The translations under genes and the position numbers were made by a program. A stretch of 64,000 nucleotides of DNA, taken from the NCBI RefSeq assembly GCF_025854275.1, contig NZ_CP107567.1, positions 4,588,001 through 4,652,000 of the forward strand, in the 5' to 3' direction. The notes below the pieces were generated by a model that did no database searches, was not told the origin of the DNA, and worked only from the letters and a program-made list of their open reading frames with translations. Position 1 is the stretch's first letter; the number at the start of each line of letters is the position of its first letter. Shown here piece after piece: positions 48,597 through 57,645 of this stretch. Source of the DNA: Streptomyces peucetius. GTDB taxonomy: Bacteria > Actinomycetota > Actinomycetes > Streptomycetales > Streptomycetaceae.

Positions 48597-49268
48597 TCAC
48601 GAATTGAGATACGTCAGCACCGCGAGCACCCGCCGGTGGTCCCCCTCGCTGGGGGAGAGCCCGAGCTTCAGGAAGATGTTGCTGACATGCTTCTCCACCG
48701 CCCCGTCGCTCACGACGAGCTGCTTCGCGATCGCCGAGTTCGTACGGCCCTCGGCCATCAGACCGAGTACCTCGCGCTCACGTGGCGTGAGCCCGGCCAG
48801 CACGTCCTGCTTGCGGCTGCGGCCCAGCAGCTGCGCCACGACCTCCGGGTCCAGGGCCGTACCGCCCTGCGCGACGCGCACCACGGCGTCCACGAATTCC
48901 CGCACCTCTGCTACCCGGTCCTTGAGCAGATAGCCCACCCCCCGGCTGCTGCCGGCCAGCAGTTCCGTGGCGTACTGCTCCTCCACGTACTGCGACAGGA
49001 CCAGCACCCCGACGCCGGGATGCTCCTGGCGCAGCTGCACCGCCGCCCGCACCCCTTCGTCCGTGTGCGTCGGTGGCATCCGCACGTCCGCGACCACGAC
49101 GTCCGGCAGCGCGTCCTGCGACGCCAGGTCGCCGATCGTCTTGATCAGCGCCACGGCGTCCCCCACGCCGGCGACCACGTCGTGCCCGCGGTCGGTCAGC
49201 AGCCGGGTCAGGCCCTCCCGAAGCAGTACGGAATCCTCGGCGATGACCACCCGCACCCTGTCCTCCAC
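48597..49268 (-). CDS. LuxR/NarL family response regulator
   Basis: 223 aa from the GTG of VEDRVRVVIAEDSVLL. Receiver domain with acidic pocket AED, phosphoacceptor Asp in DVVVADVRMPP, a Ser in VLVLSQYVEE and the Lys in YLLKDRV. The NarL-type helix-turn-helix follows (LTPREREVLGLMAEGRTNS, then KQLVVSDGAVEKHV). Two histidine kinase genes lie just upstream in the same direction and no other regulator is nearby, so it probably serves one or both. Confidence 0.93.
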   Translation of the reverse strand: MEDRVRVVIAEDSVLLREGLTRLLTDRGHDVVAGVGDAVALIKTIGDLASQDALPDVVVADVRMPPTHTDEGVRAAVQLRQEHPGVGVLVLSQYVEEQYATELLAGSSRGVGYLLKDRVAEVREFVDAVVRVAQGGTALDPEVVAQLLGRSRKQDVLAGLTPREREVLGLMAEGRTNSAIAKQLVVSDGAVEKHVSNIFLKLGLSPSEGDHRRVLAVLTYLNS

Positions 49269-49562
49269 AGCTTTGAGCCCCCCCCTGTTGACCTGTTGCC
49301 CCGATGACGCGCTCGCGCGTTCTGCGTCTCCGCGTCCCGCGTTTTCGCGCTTCCCGCCCCTGCGTCCTTTGACCCCTGCGCACTCCAGCATCGCAGGATC
49401 GGAGCGCCGCCGGGCCTGTGCCGCGTTTTTCCCGGTCACCCATCGGGGGACGCAGGAACAGGCGCCGGGGTTGCCGCGACGGTCGGCGGCGCGGTGAGGG
49501 GGCCGGGGCCGGGGCCGGGCGGGCAGCGGGTGCGGGGGCGGAGTTGGAGGCGGAGGCGGGTG

Positions 49563-50894
49563 TCAGCCGCGCCAGGGGAGCTCGGCGGTGATCGTCGTCG
49601 GTCCGCCGGACGGGGAGTCGACGGCCAGGACGCCGTCCACCGCGCCCAGCCGTTCCGCGAGGCCGGCCAGGCCGCCGCCGCTGTCGAGCCGGACGCCGCC
49701 CTTGCCGTTGTCGGTGACCTGGAGCATCAGCCGGTCCTGCGAGCGCCACACGTCGACGGAGGCGCGGGTGGCCCGGGCGTGCTTGCTGATGTTCTGCAGC
49801 AGCTCGGAGACGGTGAAGTAGGCGATCCCCTCGATCGCGGCCGCCGGCCGCTCGTCCAGGTCCACCGTGACGGCGACCGGAGCCGTGCAGCGGGAGGCGA
49901 CGGCGGAGAGCGCCGCGTCCAGACCGCGGTCTGTCAGTACCGCGGGGTGGATGCCGCGCGCCAGGTCGCGCAGCTCCTGCAGGGCCAGCTTCACCTCGCC
50001 GTGCGCCTCGTCGACCATCCGGGCAGCGGCCTCCGGGTCCTCGGCGAGCTTCTCCTTCGCGAGACCCAGGTCCATCGCCAGGGCCACCAGACGGGCCTGC
50101 GCGCCGTCGTGCAGGTCGCGCTCGATACGGCGCAGGTCCGCGGCGGCCGTGTCCACCACGACCCCGCGGTCCGACTCCAGCTCCACGACGCGGGTCGCCA
50201 GCCGGGACGGGCCGAGCAGCCCGGTCACCAGCAGCCGGTCGACGCCGGTCAGCGCACGCATCACCCAGGGCGTGGTGATCGTGAGCACCAGACCGACGGC
50301 GCTCGTCACGGCGATCTCGAACGGCGTGTCCAGATAGAAGTTGTGCGTCCCGTCCCCGTACAACTGCAGGCCGTCCACGCCGCCCCACATCGGGAAGACC
50401 CACTGCCAGAGGGGGTAGAGCAGCAGCGCCCAGCCGGTCACCCACAGGGTCACCGACACACAGAAGCCGAAGACGGCCCAGGGGAAGTGGAGCAAGGCGT
50501 AGAGCAGGTGGCGCCACGACGCCCCGCTCTTGAGGGTGCCGGCCGTCCACGCGACGAAACCGTTCGTCCCGGCGCCCGCCGAGCCGAGCACCGGCTCCGG
50601 GCCCGCCACCTCCACACCGAGCAGCGCCCGTGCGCGGGCCCGCTCGAGCGCCCCGTAGCCGCGCAGGGCCGACAGGGAGAGGGCGAACACCGGGATGCCC
50701 AGGAACGTGACGAGCAGTCCGGCGCCCAGCGAGGTCACGGTGACCGCGAACACGAAGACCGCGGTGGCGAGCGGCAGGCTCAGCACCAGGTAGCCGAACT
50801 CCCGCCAGGCGCGGCCCTCGAAGGGCGCGCGCAGTACGGGAGGGAGGAAGTGCTCCCGGCGGGCCGGGGGACCGTAACCGTAATCCGTGGCCAT
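49563..50894 (-). CDS. Sensor histidine kinase (NarL-type partner), copy 1
   Basis: 443 aa from MATDYGYGPPARREHF; a further in-frame ATG is 11 codons upstream, neither with a strong ribosome site. Two pairs of membrane helices form the two-part sensor region (about 30-90 and 125-220). Then come the HisKA_3 dimerisation domain with the phospho-His in RRIERDLHDGAQARLVAL and an HATPase_c domain (NISKHA, VTDNGKGG, GGGLAGLAERL). The last 150 codons are almost identical in DNA sequence to those of the neighbouring kinase. Confidence 0.92.
   Translation of the reverse strand: MATDYGYGPPARREHFLPPVLRAPFEGRAWREFGYLVLSLPLATAVFVFAVTVTSLGAGLLVTFLGIPVFALSLSALRGYGALERARARALLGVEVAGPEPVLGSAGAGTNGFVAWTAGTLKSGASWRHLLYALLHFPWAVFGFCVSVTLWVTGWALLLYPLWQWVFPMWGGVDGLQLYGDGTHNFYLDTPFEIAVTSAVGLVLTITTPWVMRALTGVDRLLVTGLLGPSRLATRVVELESDRGVVVDTAAADLRRIERDLHDGAQARLVALAMDLGLAKEKLAEDPEAAARMVDEAHGEVKLALQELRDLARGIHPAVLTDRGLDAALSAVASRCTAPVAVTVDLDERPAAAIEGIAYFTVSELLQNISKHARATRASVDVWRSQDRLMLQVTDNGKGGVRLDSGGGLAGLAERLGAVDGVLAVDSPSGGPTTITAELPWRG
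49570..50019. repeat. Near-identical 450-bp repeat, copy 1 (kinase catalytic region)
   Basis: This block matches 51259-51708 with offset 1689. By eye I see one difference (T at 49601, C at 51290). The kinase coding sequence on both sides differs clearly between the copies, including at synonymous sites. Confidence 0.9.
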
Positions 50895-51179
50895 CGAGGT
50901 CGTCCGTTCTGGGATGCGGGCTGTCATGACTCAAGCGTGGTGCGGCGGCCCGGTCCGCACCATGAGGGCGGTATCCGTCTTGGAGGGGGGTTTTCCCCAC
51001 CGTGTCGCAGGTGCGCCGCACGCCTGTGACGCCTGCGCCGGTCGGGGCGTGGGCATGCGGCACCGGCGCGTGGGCCGGCCGGGGCAGCGGTCGGGGGCAG
51101 GCGCCGGCGTGGAGGTGGGGGCCGGGTCGGCGAGGGTGGTGGGGGAGGTGGGGCCCGTGGGGTCGGTGGGGCAGGTGGT

Positions 51180-52415
51180 TCAGGTGCTCGGGGTCCTGCC
51201 CGCTTCACGGGGCCGCTGCGCCCCCTGCGGCGCATGGGCCTCACACGCCTCACGCGTACGCCAGGGGAGCTCGGCGGTGATCGTCGTCGGCCCGCCGGAC
51301 GGGGAGTCGACGGCCAGGACGCCGTCCACCGCGCCCAGCCGTTCCGCGAGGCCGGCCAGGCCGCCGCCGCTGTCGAGCCGGACGCCGCCCTTGCCGTTGT
51401 CGGTGACCTGGAGCATCAGCCGGTCCTGCGAGCGCCACACGTCGACGGAGGCGCGGGTGGCCCGGGCGTGCTTGCTGATGTTCTGCAGCAGCTCGGAGAC
51501 GGTGAAGTAGGCGATCCCCTCGATCGCGGCCGCCGGCCGCTCGTCCAGGTCCACCGTGACGGCGACCGGAGCCGTGCAGCGGGAGGCGACGGCGGAGAGC
51601 GCCGCGTCCAGACCGCGGTCTGTCAGTACCGCGGGGTGGATGCCGCGCGCCAGGTCGCGCAGCTCCTGCAGGGCCAGCTTCACCTCGCCGTGCGCCTCGT
51701 CGACCATCGCGGCCGCCGCGTCCGGGTCCTCGAGGAGTTTTTCCTTCGCGAGGCCGAGCCCCATAGCGAGCGCGACCAGCCGGGCCTGCGCACCGTCGTG
51801 GAGATCACGTTCGATACGGCGCAGGTCCGCCGCCGCCGTGTCGACGACGACCCCGCGGTCCGACTCCAGCTCGGCGATGCGGCGTTCCAGTTCGTCGGAC
51901 GGCGACAGCAGCCCCCGCACCATCGCCCGGTCCGCGTTGGACAGCCCGCGTGCGATGAAGGGAAGAACGGGCCAGAGCACGAACAGGCCCACCATCATCA
52001 CGGTGAAGGTGACGACGCCCCAGGGCAGCCGGATGACCGAGTACAGCACCGTGCGCCAGGCCACCGGGTCCTTCAGCCGGTACCACACCGGAGCGATCAG
52101 ACCGGCGCCGCGCCCCGGGCCGGGCAGCGGGCTCGGCTCGTCCACCCGTACGCCGAGCAGCGCCCGTGCTCGCGCTCGTTCTGCCCGCCCGAGCAGGCGC
52201 GCACCCATGAGCACGAGGGCGAGCAGCGGCAGGCCGACCACCGTCACGGTGAGGCCGGCGCTGGTGGTGATCGTGACCGTCACGTAGACGAATCCGAGCA
52301 GCGCGGCCGGCAGATTGCCGAGCAGATGCGCGATCTCCTTCCACGTGCAGCGGTCGAAGGCGAAGCGCGCAGGGGGCGGCCGGTCGTCGTCGGGGGCGGT
52401 GATGCTCGCGGTCAT
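51180..52415 (-). CDS. Sensor histidine kinase (NarL-type partner), copy 2
   Basis: 411 aa. Membrane sensor region with helices LPAALLGFVYVTVTITTS, AGLTVTVVGLPLLALVLMGA and VVTFTVMMVGLFVLWPVLPFI, unlike copy 1 in detail. The HisKA_3 domain has the phospho-His in RRIERDLHDGAQARLVAL; the ATPase domain is the same as in copy 1. The C-terminus differs: after ITAELPWR it runs 24 residues further (TREACEAHAPQGAQ...) instead of stopping. A 285-bp G-rich gap separates it from copy 1. Confidence 0.92.
   Translation of the reverse strand: MTASITAPDDDRPPPARFAFDRCTWKEIAHLLGNLPAALLGFVYVTVTITTSAGLTVTVVGLPLLALVLMGARLLGRAERARARALLGVRVDEPSPLPGPGRGAGLIAPVWYRLKDPVAWRTVLYSVIRLPWGVVTFTVMMVGLFVLWPVLPFIARGLSNADRAMVRGLLSPSDELERRIAELESDRGVVVDTAAADLRRIERDLHDGAQARLVALAMGLGLAKEKLLEDPDAAAAMVDEAHGEVKLALQELRDLARGIHPAVLTDRGLDAALSAVASRCTAPVAVTVDLDERPAAAIEGIAYFTVSELLQNISKHARATRASVDVWRSQDRLMLQVTDNGKGGVRLDSGGGLAGLAERLGAVDGVLAVDSPSGGPTTITAELPWRTREACEAHAPQGAQRPREAGRTPST
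51259..51708. repeat. Near-identical 450-bp repeat, copy 2 (kinase catalytic region)
   Basis: Direct repeat of 49570-50019 within the second kinase gene. The match ends abruptly at TCGACCATC, after which the two genes diverge. Confidence 0.9.
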
Positions 52416-52518
52416 GGAGGCCAGCCTGCCGGGCCGGAACGCCGTAGGCCATGGGGTACATGGGTGGGGCGGAGTGGGGATAACCCCACCCGGGCCGGTC
52501 CGATGCGTGACACGACTG

Positions 52519-52547
52519 CTTACCCTCTCCTTAGCAGGGCCTAGACT
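52519..52547 (+). promoter_or_regulatory. Candidate promoter of the second nuo operon
   Basis: CTTACC (52519-52524), 17-bp spacer, TAGACT (52542-52547). The -10 fits the Streptomyces consensus well and the -35 moderately. No Rex-like operator is visible, unlike the first nuo operon. Confidence 0.45.
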
Positions 52548-52620
52548 CCCGTGCGTACAGAGCGTGCGTGCTGATCGTGCGTGCCGCAGGTCGACTGGGT
52601 CAGGGAGCGAGGGGACGGAC

Positions 52621-53019
52621 GTGCCGGAACCGACCGTGGTCGTGCTCGCGACGGACTACTTCCGCAGCTACTCCGTCGTCGGGCTGCTCGCGGTGATCGG
52701 CGTGTTGTTCGTCGCCGTCGCGTTCGCCGCCGGCCGGCTGCTGCGACCTGTCGCACCGACACCGGAGAAACTGCTCACGTACGAGTGCGGCGTCGACCCG
52801 GTGGGCGAGGGCTGGGCACACACCCAGGTCCGCTACTACGTCTACGCCTTCCTGTACGTGATCTTCGCGGTCGACTCGATCTTCCTCTTCCCGTGGGCCA
52901 CGGTGTTCGCCGCCGACGGCTACGGCGCGACGACCCTCGTGGAGATGTTCATCTTCCTCGGCTTCCTGGCCGTGGGACTCCTCTACGCATGGAAGAAGGG
53001 GGTCCTGACATGGATGTGA
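52621..53019 (+). CDS. nuoA2: NADH-quinone oxidoreductase subunit A, second copy
   Basis: 132 aa, GTG start after a GAGGGG site. Three membrane helices with the loop [20 protein letters not shown] (conserved Glu-Cys) and [21 protein letters not shown]. It is clearly NuoA but diverged from the first copy ([10 protein letters not shown] against LEAYECGIEP). First gene of a ten-gene operon lacking D, E, F and G. It overlaps nuoB2 by 10 nt. Confidence 0.95.
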   Translation: MPEPTVVVLATDYFRSYSVVGLLAVIGVLFVAVAFAAGRLLRPVAPTPEKLLTYECGVDPVGEGWAHTQVRYYVYAFLYVIFAVDSIFLFPWATVFAADGYGATTLVEMFIFLGFLAVGLLYAWKKGVLTWM

Positions 53020-53702
53020 CCCCGAACCCGAACCCGCGCAACTCGGCCCGGGCCCAGGCTCAGGCCCCCCAGACCCTGGAACCGGGCGCGGCCCGGGCCC
53101 CGGAGCTCCTGCCCGAGCCGCGGCGACTGGGCGCCCTGGCGCGCCTGGCCCCCGAGCCGATGAAGGTGGTCCTCAACTGGGGCCGCCGCTACAGCCTCTG
53201 GGTCTTCAACTTCGGACTGGCCTGCTGCGCCATCGAGTTCATCGCCGCGTCGATGGCCCGGCACGACTTCATCCGGCTCGGCGTGATCCCCTTCGCGCCG
53301 GGGCCGCGCCAGGCGGACCTGATGATCGTCTCCGGCACGGTCACGGACAAGATGGCTCCCGCGGTGAAGCGTCTGTACGAGCAGATGCCCGAGCCCAAGT
53401 ACGTCATCTCCTTCGGCGCCTGCTCCAACTGCGGTGGTCCGTACTGGGACTCGTACTCCGTCACCAAGGGCGTCGACCAGATCATCCCCGTCGACGTCTA
53501 CGTCCCCGGCTGCCCGCCCCGGCCCGAGGCCCTGCTCCAGGGGATCCTCAAGCTCCAGGAGAAGATCGCCCACGAGTCGCTCGGCGAGCGCTACGGGCAC
53601 GGCGGCGACGCCCCCGGCGCGCGCACGACGTCCACCGCGGCGCTGCGGAGCGGCCTGGTCACCCCGCCGCCGGCTGCCCCCGGCACGGAGGGGGAGCGAT
53701 GA
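53010..53702 (+). CDS. nuoB2: NADH-quinone oxidoreductase subunit B, second copy
   Basis: 230 aa from the ATG of [12 protein letters not shown] inside the end of nuoA2. Cluster N2 ligands are all present: [21 protein letters not shown] and PGCPPRPE. Unlike the first copy, it has an N-terminal Ala/Pro-rich extension of about 40 residues and a C-terminal one of about 35. The intact cluster site suggests that the complex still transfers electrons. Confidence 0.95.
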   Translation: MDVTPNPNPRNSARAQAQAPQTLEPGAARAPELLPEPRRLGALARLAPEPMKVVLNWGRRYSLWVFNFGLACCAIEFIAASMARHDFIRLGVIPFAPGPRQADLMIVSGTVTDKMAPAVKRLYEQMPEPKYVISFGACSNCGGPYWDSYSVTKGVDQIIPVDVYVPGCPPRPEALLQGILKLQEKIAHESLGERYGHGGDAPGARTTSTAALRSGLVTPPPAAPGTEGER

Positions 53703-55084
53703 ACGCGCACCCGTACGACGGCCTCCCCGACGCCGTCACCGAGGTCTTCGGCGAGGAGGCGACGGCCGAGCGGACGTACGAGCTCCTCACGGTCGACGTC
53801 CCCGTCGGCTCCTGGATCGCGGCGCTGGAGATCGCCCGCGACAAGTTGGGCTGCACCTACTTCGACTGGCTCAGCGCCGTCGACGAGCCCGGCACCGGAT
53901 TCCGCGTGTGCGCGCACGTCGTCTCGCTGGAGGGCGGTACGGTCCGGCGGCTGCTGGTCCGCACGACCGTTCCGCACGCCGCGCCGTCGCTGCCGTCGGC
54001 GGTCGACGTATACGCGGGCGCGAGCTGGCACGAACGAGAGACGCACGAGATGTTCGGCGTCGACTTCACCGGCCACCCGAACCAGCAGCCGCTGCTGCTG
54101 CCCGAGGGCTTCGAGGGCCATCCGCTGCGCAAGGACTTCGTGCTGGCCGCACGGGTCGCCAAGGCGTGGCCGGGTGCGAAGGAACCCGGCGAGTCCGAGC
54201 ACGGCGGACCCAAGCGCCGTCAGATGCTGCCGCCGGGCGTCCCGGACCCGAACGAGTGGGGCCCTTTGAAGGGCCAGCTCCCGCCCGCACCTGCCCGCCC
54301 CGCCCGCGGTGCGCGTGCCGGTGCGGCCGGTGCGGCTGGTGGGGCCGGCGCAGGCGAGCGGCCGGCCCGCCGCACCCGCACCGCCTCCGAAGGCTCGGCG
54401 AGTCAGCCCCCGACCCCGCGCCGCTCGCGCAGCGCGAGTGAGGGCTCCGCCTCCCAGGCGGAGGCCGGCGCCCCGTCCGGCGTTCCGCGCCGCTCGCGCA
54501 GCGCGAGTGAGGGGTCCGCCTCCCAGGCGGCAGGCGCCCCGGCCGCACCGACGGCCGCGCCGTCCGAGCCGGCCGGGTCGACCGACGCGGCGCAGGCCGC
54601 GGCCCGACCCCGCAGCGCGGACGCACCGTGGCACCACGCCCGCCCCGCCTTCGCCGACACCGAGACCCCTGCCGACACCGAGACCCCTGCCGACACCGGG
54701 ACCCCTGCCGAGCCGTCGGCCCCCACCGGCAAGGCCCGACCGGCAGAACCCGGCCCGAACGCTCCTGGCGCGGAGACTCCCGGCGCGGACACCGCCGCTC
54801 CGGACGCGCCCGCACCCGAGGCGCCCGGTCCGGCCGCGCCTGCGCCCGAGGACCGCGGCCCGGACGCGCCTGCTGCGGACGCGCCCGCACCCGAGGCGCC
54901 TGCTCCCGAGGCGCCCGGCCAGGACGCGCCTGCTCCCGAGCCCCGCGCACCCGATGCCCCGGCCTCGGACGCCGCCGCTTCCGGGGGCGACGCTCCACGA
55001 CCCGAAACCCCCCGGCCCGCGCCCGGATCCGACGACGGACCCGATGACGAGCCGAACCGACCCGCCGGAGGCGAGCCCGCGTGA
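53699..55084 (+). CDS. nuoC2: NADH-quinone oxidoreductase subunit C, second copy, with long Ala/Pro tail
   Basis: 461 aa. Residues 1-160 are a NuoC domain ([45 protein letters not shown]). The remaining 300 residues are low complexity: (R/T)ASEGSASQ repeats near 225-275, then many Ala-Pro-Asp/Glu units ([10 protein letters not shown]). The tail holds no NuoD sequence although NuoC-NuoD fusions exist elsewhere. Internal repeats in the DNA suggest expansion. ATGA overlap with nuoB2; GTGA overlap with nuoH2. Confidence 0.92.
   Translation: MNAHPYDGLPDAVTEVFGEEATAERTYELLTVDVPVGSWIAALEIARDKLGCTYFDWLSAVDEPGTGFRVCAHVVSLEGGTVRRLLVRTTVPHAAPSLPSAVDVYAGASWHERETHEMFGVDFTGHPNQQPLLLPEGFEGHPLRKDFVLAARVAKAWPGAKEPGESEHGGPKRRQMLPPGVPDPNEWGPLKGQLPPAPARPARGARAGAAGAAGGAGAGERPARRTRTASEGSASQPPTPRRSRSASEGSASQAEAGAPSGVPRRSRSASEGSASQAAGAPAAPTAAPSEPAGSTDAAQAAARPRSADAPWHHARPAFADTETPADTETPADTGTPAEPSAPTGKARPAEPGPNAPGAETPGADTAAPDAPAPEAPGPAAPAPEDRGPDAPAADAPAPEAPAPEAPGQDAPAPEPRAPDAPASDAAASGGDAPRPETPRPAPGSDDGPDDEPNRPAGGEPA
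54416..54461. repeat. Palindrome-containing 46-bp direct repeat in nuoC2, copy 1
   Basis: It contains two palindromes, CTCGCGCAGCGCGAG (54424-54438) and CTCCGCCT-CCC-AGGCGGAG (54445-54463). Repeated in frame 69 bp downstream with one mismatch. It encodes [13 protein letters not shown]. Confidence 0.8.
54485..54530. repeat. Palindrome-containing 46-bp direct repeat in nuoC2, copy 2
   Basis: Second copy of the repeat at 54416-54461, spaced by exactly 23 codons. The first palindrome (54493-54507) is perfect; the second is shortened to CCGCCT-CCC-AGGCGG. Confidence 0.8.
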
Positions 55085-56046
55085 ACGACGCACTGGACGT
55101 CGCCCTCCGGCTCCTCGTGATCTTCGCCGTGTTCCTCGTCCTCCCCCTCGTCATCGGGCAGACCGAGCACAAGGTCATGGCCCATATGCAGGGCCGGCTG
55201 GGCCCGATGTACGCCGGTGGCTTCCACGGCTGGGCCCAGCTCGTCGCGGACGGTGTGAAGTTCGCGCAGAAGGAGGACGTGGTGCCGGCCGAGGCCGACC
55301 GCCGTGTCTTTCAGCTGGCTCCTGCCATCGCGCTGCTTCCCTACCTCCTCGTCCTCGTCGCGATCCCGATCGGCCCGAACGAAGGCGCGGTCGGGATCGT
55401 CGTCGACGCCGGCATCTTCTTCGTCCTCGCCGTGATGGGCGTCGGCGTGCTCGGCTCACTCATGGCGGGCTGGGCGTCGGCCAACAAGTTCTCCCTGCTG
55501 GGCGGCCTGCGCACGGCCGCCCAGCTGCTCGCGTACGAGCTGCCGATGCTGCTGACCGCCGCCTCCGTCGCCATGGCGGCGGGGACGGTCTCGCTGCCCG
55601 GCATCCTGAACGCCTTCGAGTGGTGGTGGCTGCCCTGGCAGATCGTGGGCGCCGTCGTCTTCTTCGTCGCCGGCCTCGCCGAGCTGCAGCGCCCGCCGTT
55701 CGACATGCCCGTCGCCGACTCCGAGATCATCTTCGGCGCGTACACCGAGTACACGGGACTGCGCTTCGCGCTCTTCCTGCTCGCCGAGTACGCGGGCATC
55801 GTCGTGCTGTGCGGGCTGACCACCGTCCTCTTCCTCGGCGGGTGGCACGGTCCGTTCGGCGCGGACGGTCTGGGCTGGGTGTGGACCCTGCTCAAGACCG
55901 CGGCGCTCGCGTTCCTGATCATCTGGCTGCGCGTGACCTATCCCCGGATGCGCGAGGACCAGCTGCAGAAGCTCGCCTGGACCGTCCTCATCCCGCTCGC
56001 CCTCGCCCAGATCGCCCTCACCGGCATCGTCAAGGTGGTGATCTAG
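55081..56046 (+). CDS. nuoH2: NADH-quinone oxidoreductase subunit H, second copy
   Basis: 321 aa, GTG start in a GTGA overlap. Eight membrane helices with [41 protein letters not shown] and [18 protein letters not shown]. It lacks the long C-terminal tail of the first copy and is close to the usual family length. In the quinone-side loop it reads [16 protein letters not shown] where the first copy reads [16 protein letters not shown]. Confidence 0.95.
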   Translation: MNDALDVALRLLVIFAVFLVLPLVIGQTEHKVMAHMQGRLGPMYAGGFHGWAQLVADGVKFAQKEDVVPAEADRRVFQLAPAIALLPYLLVLVAIPIGPNEGAVGIVVDAGIFFVLAVMGVGVLGSLMAGWASANKFSLLGGLRTAAQLLAYELPMLLTAASVAMAAGTVSLPGILNAFEWWWLPWQIVGAVVFFVAGLAELQRPPFDMPVADSEIIFGAYTEYTGLRFALFLLAEYAGIVVLCGLTTVLFLGGWHGPFGADGLGWVWTLLKTAALAFLIIWLRVTYPRMREDQLQKLAWTVLIPLALAQIALTGIVKVVI

Positions 56047-56048
56047 CC

Positions 56049-56672
56049 GTGTCCCCGATCCCCGGATCCGGTCTCGCCAAGGGCCTGGCCGTCACCCTGC
56101 GCACGATGACGAAGAAGACCGTCACCGCCCAGTACCCCGACGTCCAGCCCCATCTCCCGCCCCGCTCGCGCGGTGTGATCGGCCTGTTCGAGGAGAACTG
56201 CACGGTCTGCATGCTCTGCGCCCGCGAGTGTCCCGACTGGTGCATCTACATCGACTCCCACAAGGAGACCGTGCCGGCGGTGACACCCGGCGGCCGTGAA
56301 CGCAGCCGCAACGTCCTCGACCGGTTCGCCATCGACTTCTCCCTCTGCATGTACTGCGGTATCTGCATCGAGGTGTGTCCTTTCGACGCGCTGTTCTGGT
56401 CACCCGAGTTCGAGTACGCGGAGACGGACATCCGCGACCTCACCCACGAGCGGGACAAGCTCCGCGAGTGGATGTGGACGGTGCCGGCACCGCCCGCGCT
56501 GGATCCGGGCGCGGAGGAGCCCAAGGAGCTGGGCGCGGCCCGCAAGGCGGCGGACAAGCTGGCGGCCGCGCAGGCCGCCGAGAACACCCCGCCGGCCGGC
56601 GCAGGACCGGCGGACGAAGGCGGTCCGGCAGGCGGAACCGGTCCGGCATCGGGCCAGGGAGGTCAGGGATGA
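56049..56672 (+). CDS. nuoI2: NADH-quinone oxidoreductase subunit I, second copy (2x[4Fe-4S])
   Basis: 207 aa from [15 protein letters not shown], two bases after the nuoH2 stop. Ferredoxin motifs [12 protein letters not shown] and [12 protein letters not shown] are intact. Between them is [14 protein letters not shown], and the C-terminus is an Ala/Gly-rich tail. Without NuoE, F and G in the operon, NuoI would be the natural entry point for ferredoxin electrons, as in Fpo-type and 11-subunit complexes. Confidence 0.95.
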   Translation: MSPIPGSGLAKGLAVTLRTMTKKTVTAQYPDVQPHLPPRSRGVIGLFEENCTVCMLCARECPDWCIYIDSHKETVPAVTPGGRERSRNVLDRFAIDFSLCMYCGICIEVCPFDALFWSPEFEYAETDIRDLTHERDKLREWMWTVPAPPALDPGAEEPKELGAARKAADKLAAAQAAENTPPAGAGPADEGGPAGGTGPASGQGGQG

Positions 56673-57262
56673 CGCTCGCCGCAGCCGCGACGCACGGCTT
56701 CCTCTCCCCGACCGGAGTCGAGATCGCCTTCCTGCTCGTGGGCATCGCAACCCTCGGCGCGGCCGTGATCACGGTCACGACCAGGCAACTGGTGCATGCC
56801 GCCCTCTGGCTGGTCGTGGCGCTCGGTGGCCTTGCCGTCGAGTACCTCCTGCTCACCGCGGAGTTCATCGCCTGGGTGCAGGTCCTGATCTACGTCGGTT
56901 CGGTGGTCGTCCTCCTTCTGTTCGGTCTGATGCTCACCAAGGCGCCCATCGGCCGCTCACCGGAAGCCGACTCGGGCAACCGGTGGGTCGCCCTGGCGGT
57001 GGCGGTGGCGGCCGCGGCTTCCCTGGTGTGGGTGGTCGTCGACGCCTTCCGCACCACCTGGATCGACCTGGACGGACCGGCCCAGGGCTCCACCAAGGTG
57101 TCCGGCGAGATCCTCTTCCGGCACTGGGTGCTGCCGTTCGAGGCCCTGTCGGTGCTGCTGCTCGCGGCCCTCATCGGCGCGATCGTGCTGTCCCGCAGGG
57201 ACAAGGAGGAGCCGGTCGAGGACCGGTCGGCCGGACGGCCGGCCCGAGGGGGGAACCGCTGA
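56669..57262 (+). CDS. nuoJ2: NADH-quinone oxidoreductase subunit J, second copy
   Basis: 197 aa, ATG in an ATGA overlap. Five membrane helices with the conserved [26 protein letters not shown]. It has no long tail. Its stop shares one base with the nuoK2 ATG. Confidence 0.93.
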   Translation: MTLAAAATHGFLSPTGVEIAFLLVGIATLGAAVITVTTRQLVHAALWLVVALGGLAVEYLLLTAEFIAWVQVLIYVGSVVVLLLFGLMLTKAPIGRSPEADSGNRWVALAVAVAAAASLVWVVVDAFRTTWIDLDGPAQGSTKVSGEILFRHWVLPFEALSVLLLAALIGAIVLSRRDKEEPVEDRSAGRPARGGNR

Positions 57263-57645
57263 TGCACCTCGCCTATCCCGCCGTGCTCGCCGCGCTCCTC
57301 TTCAGCGTCGGGCTGTACGGGGTGCTGGCCCGACGCAACGCGATCCTCGTCCTGATGTCGGTCGAGCTGATGCTCAACGCCGTCAACCTCAACCTGGTCG
57401 CCTTCGACGTCTGGCTGCGCGACACCCTGAACGCCGGCCAGGCGCTCACCCTCTTCGTCATCGCCATCGCCGCCGCGGAGATCGGCATCGGTCTGGCGAT
57501 CGTGCTCATGGTGTACCGCAACCGCGGCAGCTCCGACGTCGACCGCCTCCGCGACACCGCGGAAACCGCCCACGGAACCGACGGACCCGGCAACGCCACC
57601 GGGACCTCCGCAGACAACGAGGAGAAGGCCGAGGCCACCACGTGA
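57262..57645 (+). CDS. nuoK2: NADH-quinone oxidoreductase subunit K, second copy
   Basis: 127 aa. Three membrane helices; the conserved glutamates are in [17 protein letters not shown] and [19 protein letters not shown] 30-residue acidic tail ([10 protein letters not shown]...) follows helix 3, longer than in the first copy. GTGA overlap with nuoL2. Confidence 0.95.
   Translation: MHLAYPAVLAALLFSVGLYGVLARRNAILVLMSVELMLNAVNLNLVAFDVWLRDTLNAGQALTLFVIAIAAAEIGIGLAIVLMVYRNRGSSDVDRLRDTAETAHGTDGPGNATGTSADNEEKAEATT

Noticed and set aside
53699..55084. NuoC-NuoD fusion in the second nuo operon
   Set aside because: The long C-terminal part is Ala/Pro repeat sequence with no NuoD motif such as the HPSTHG loop.
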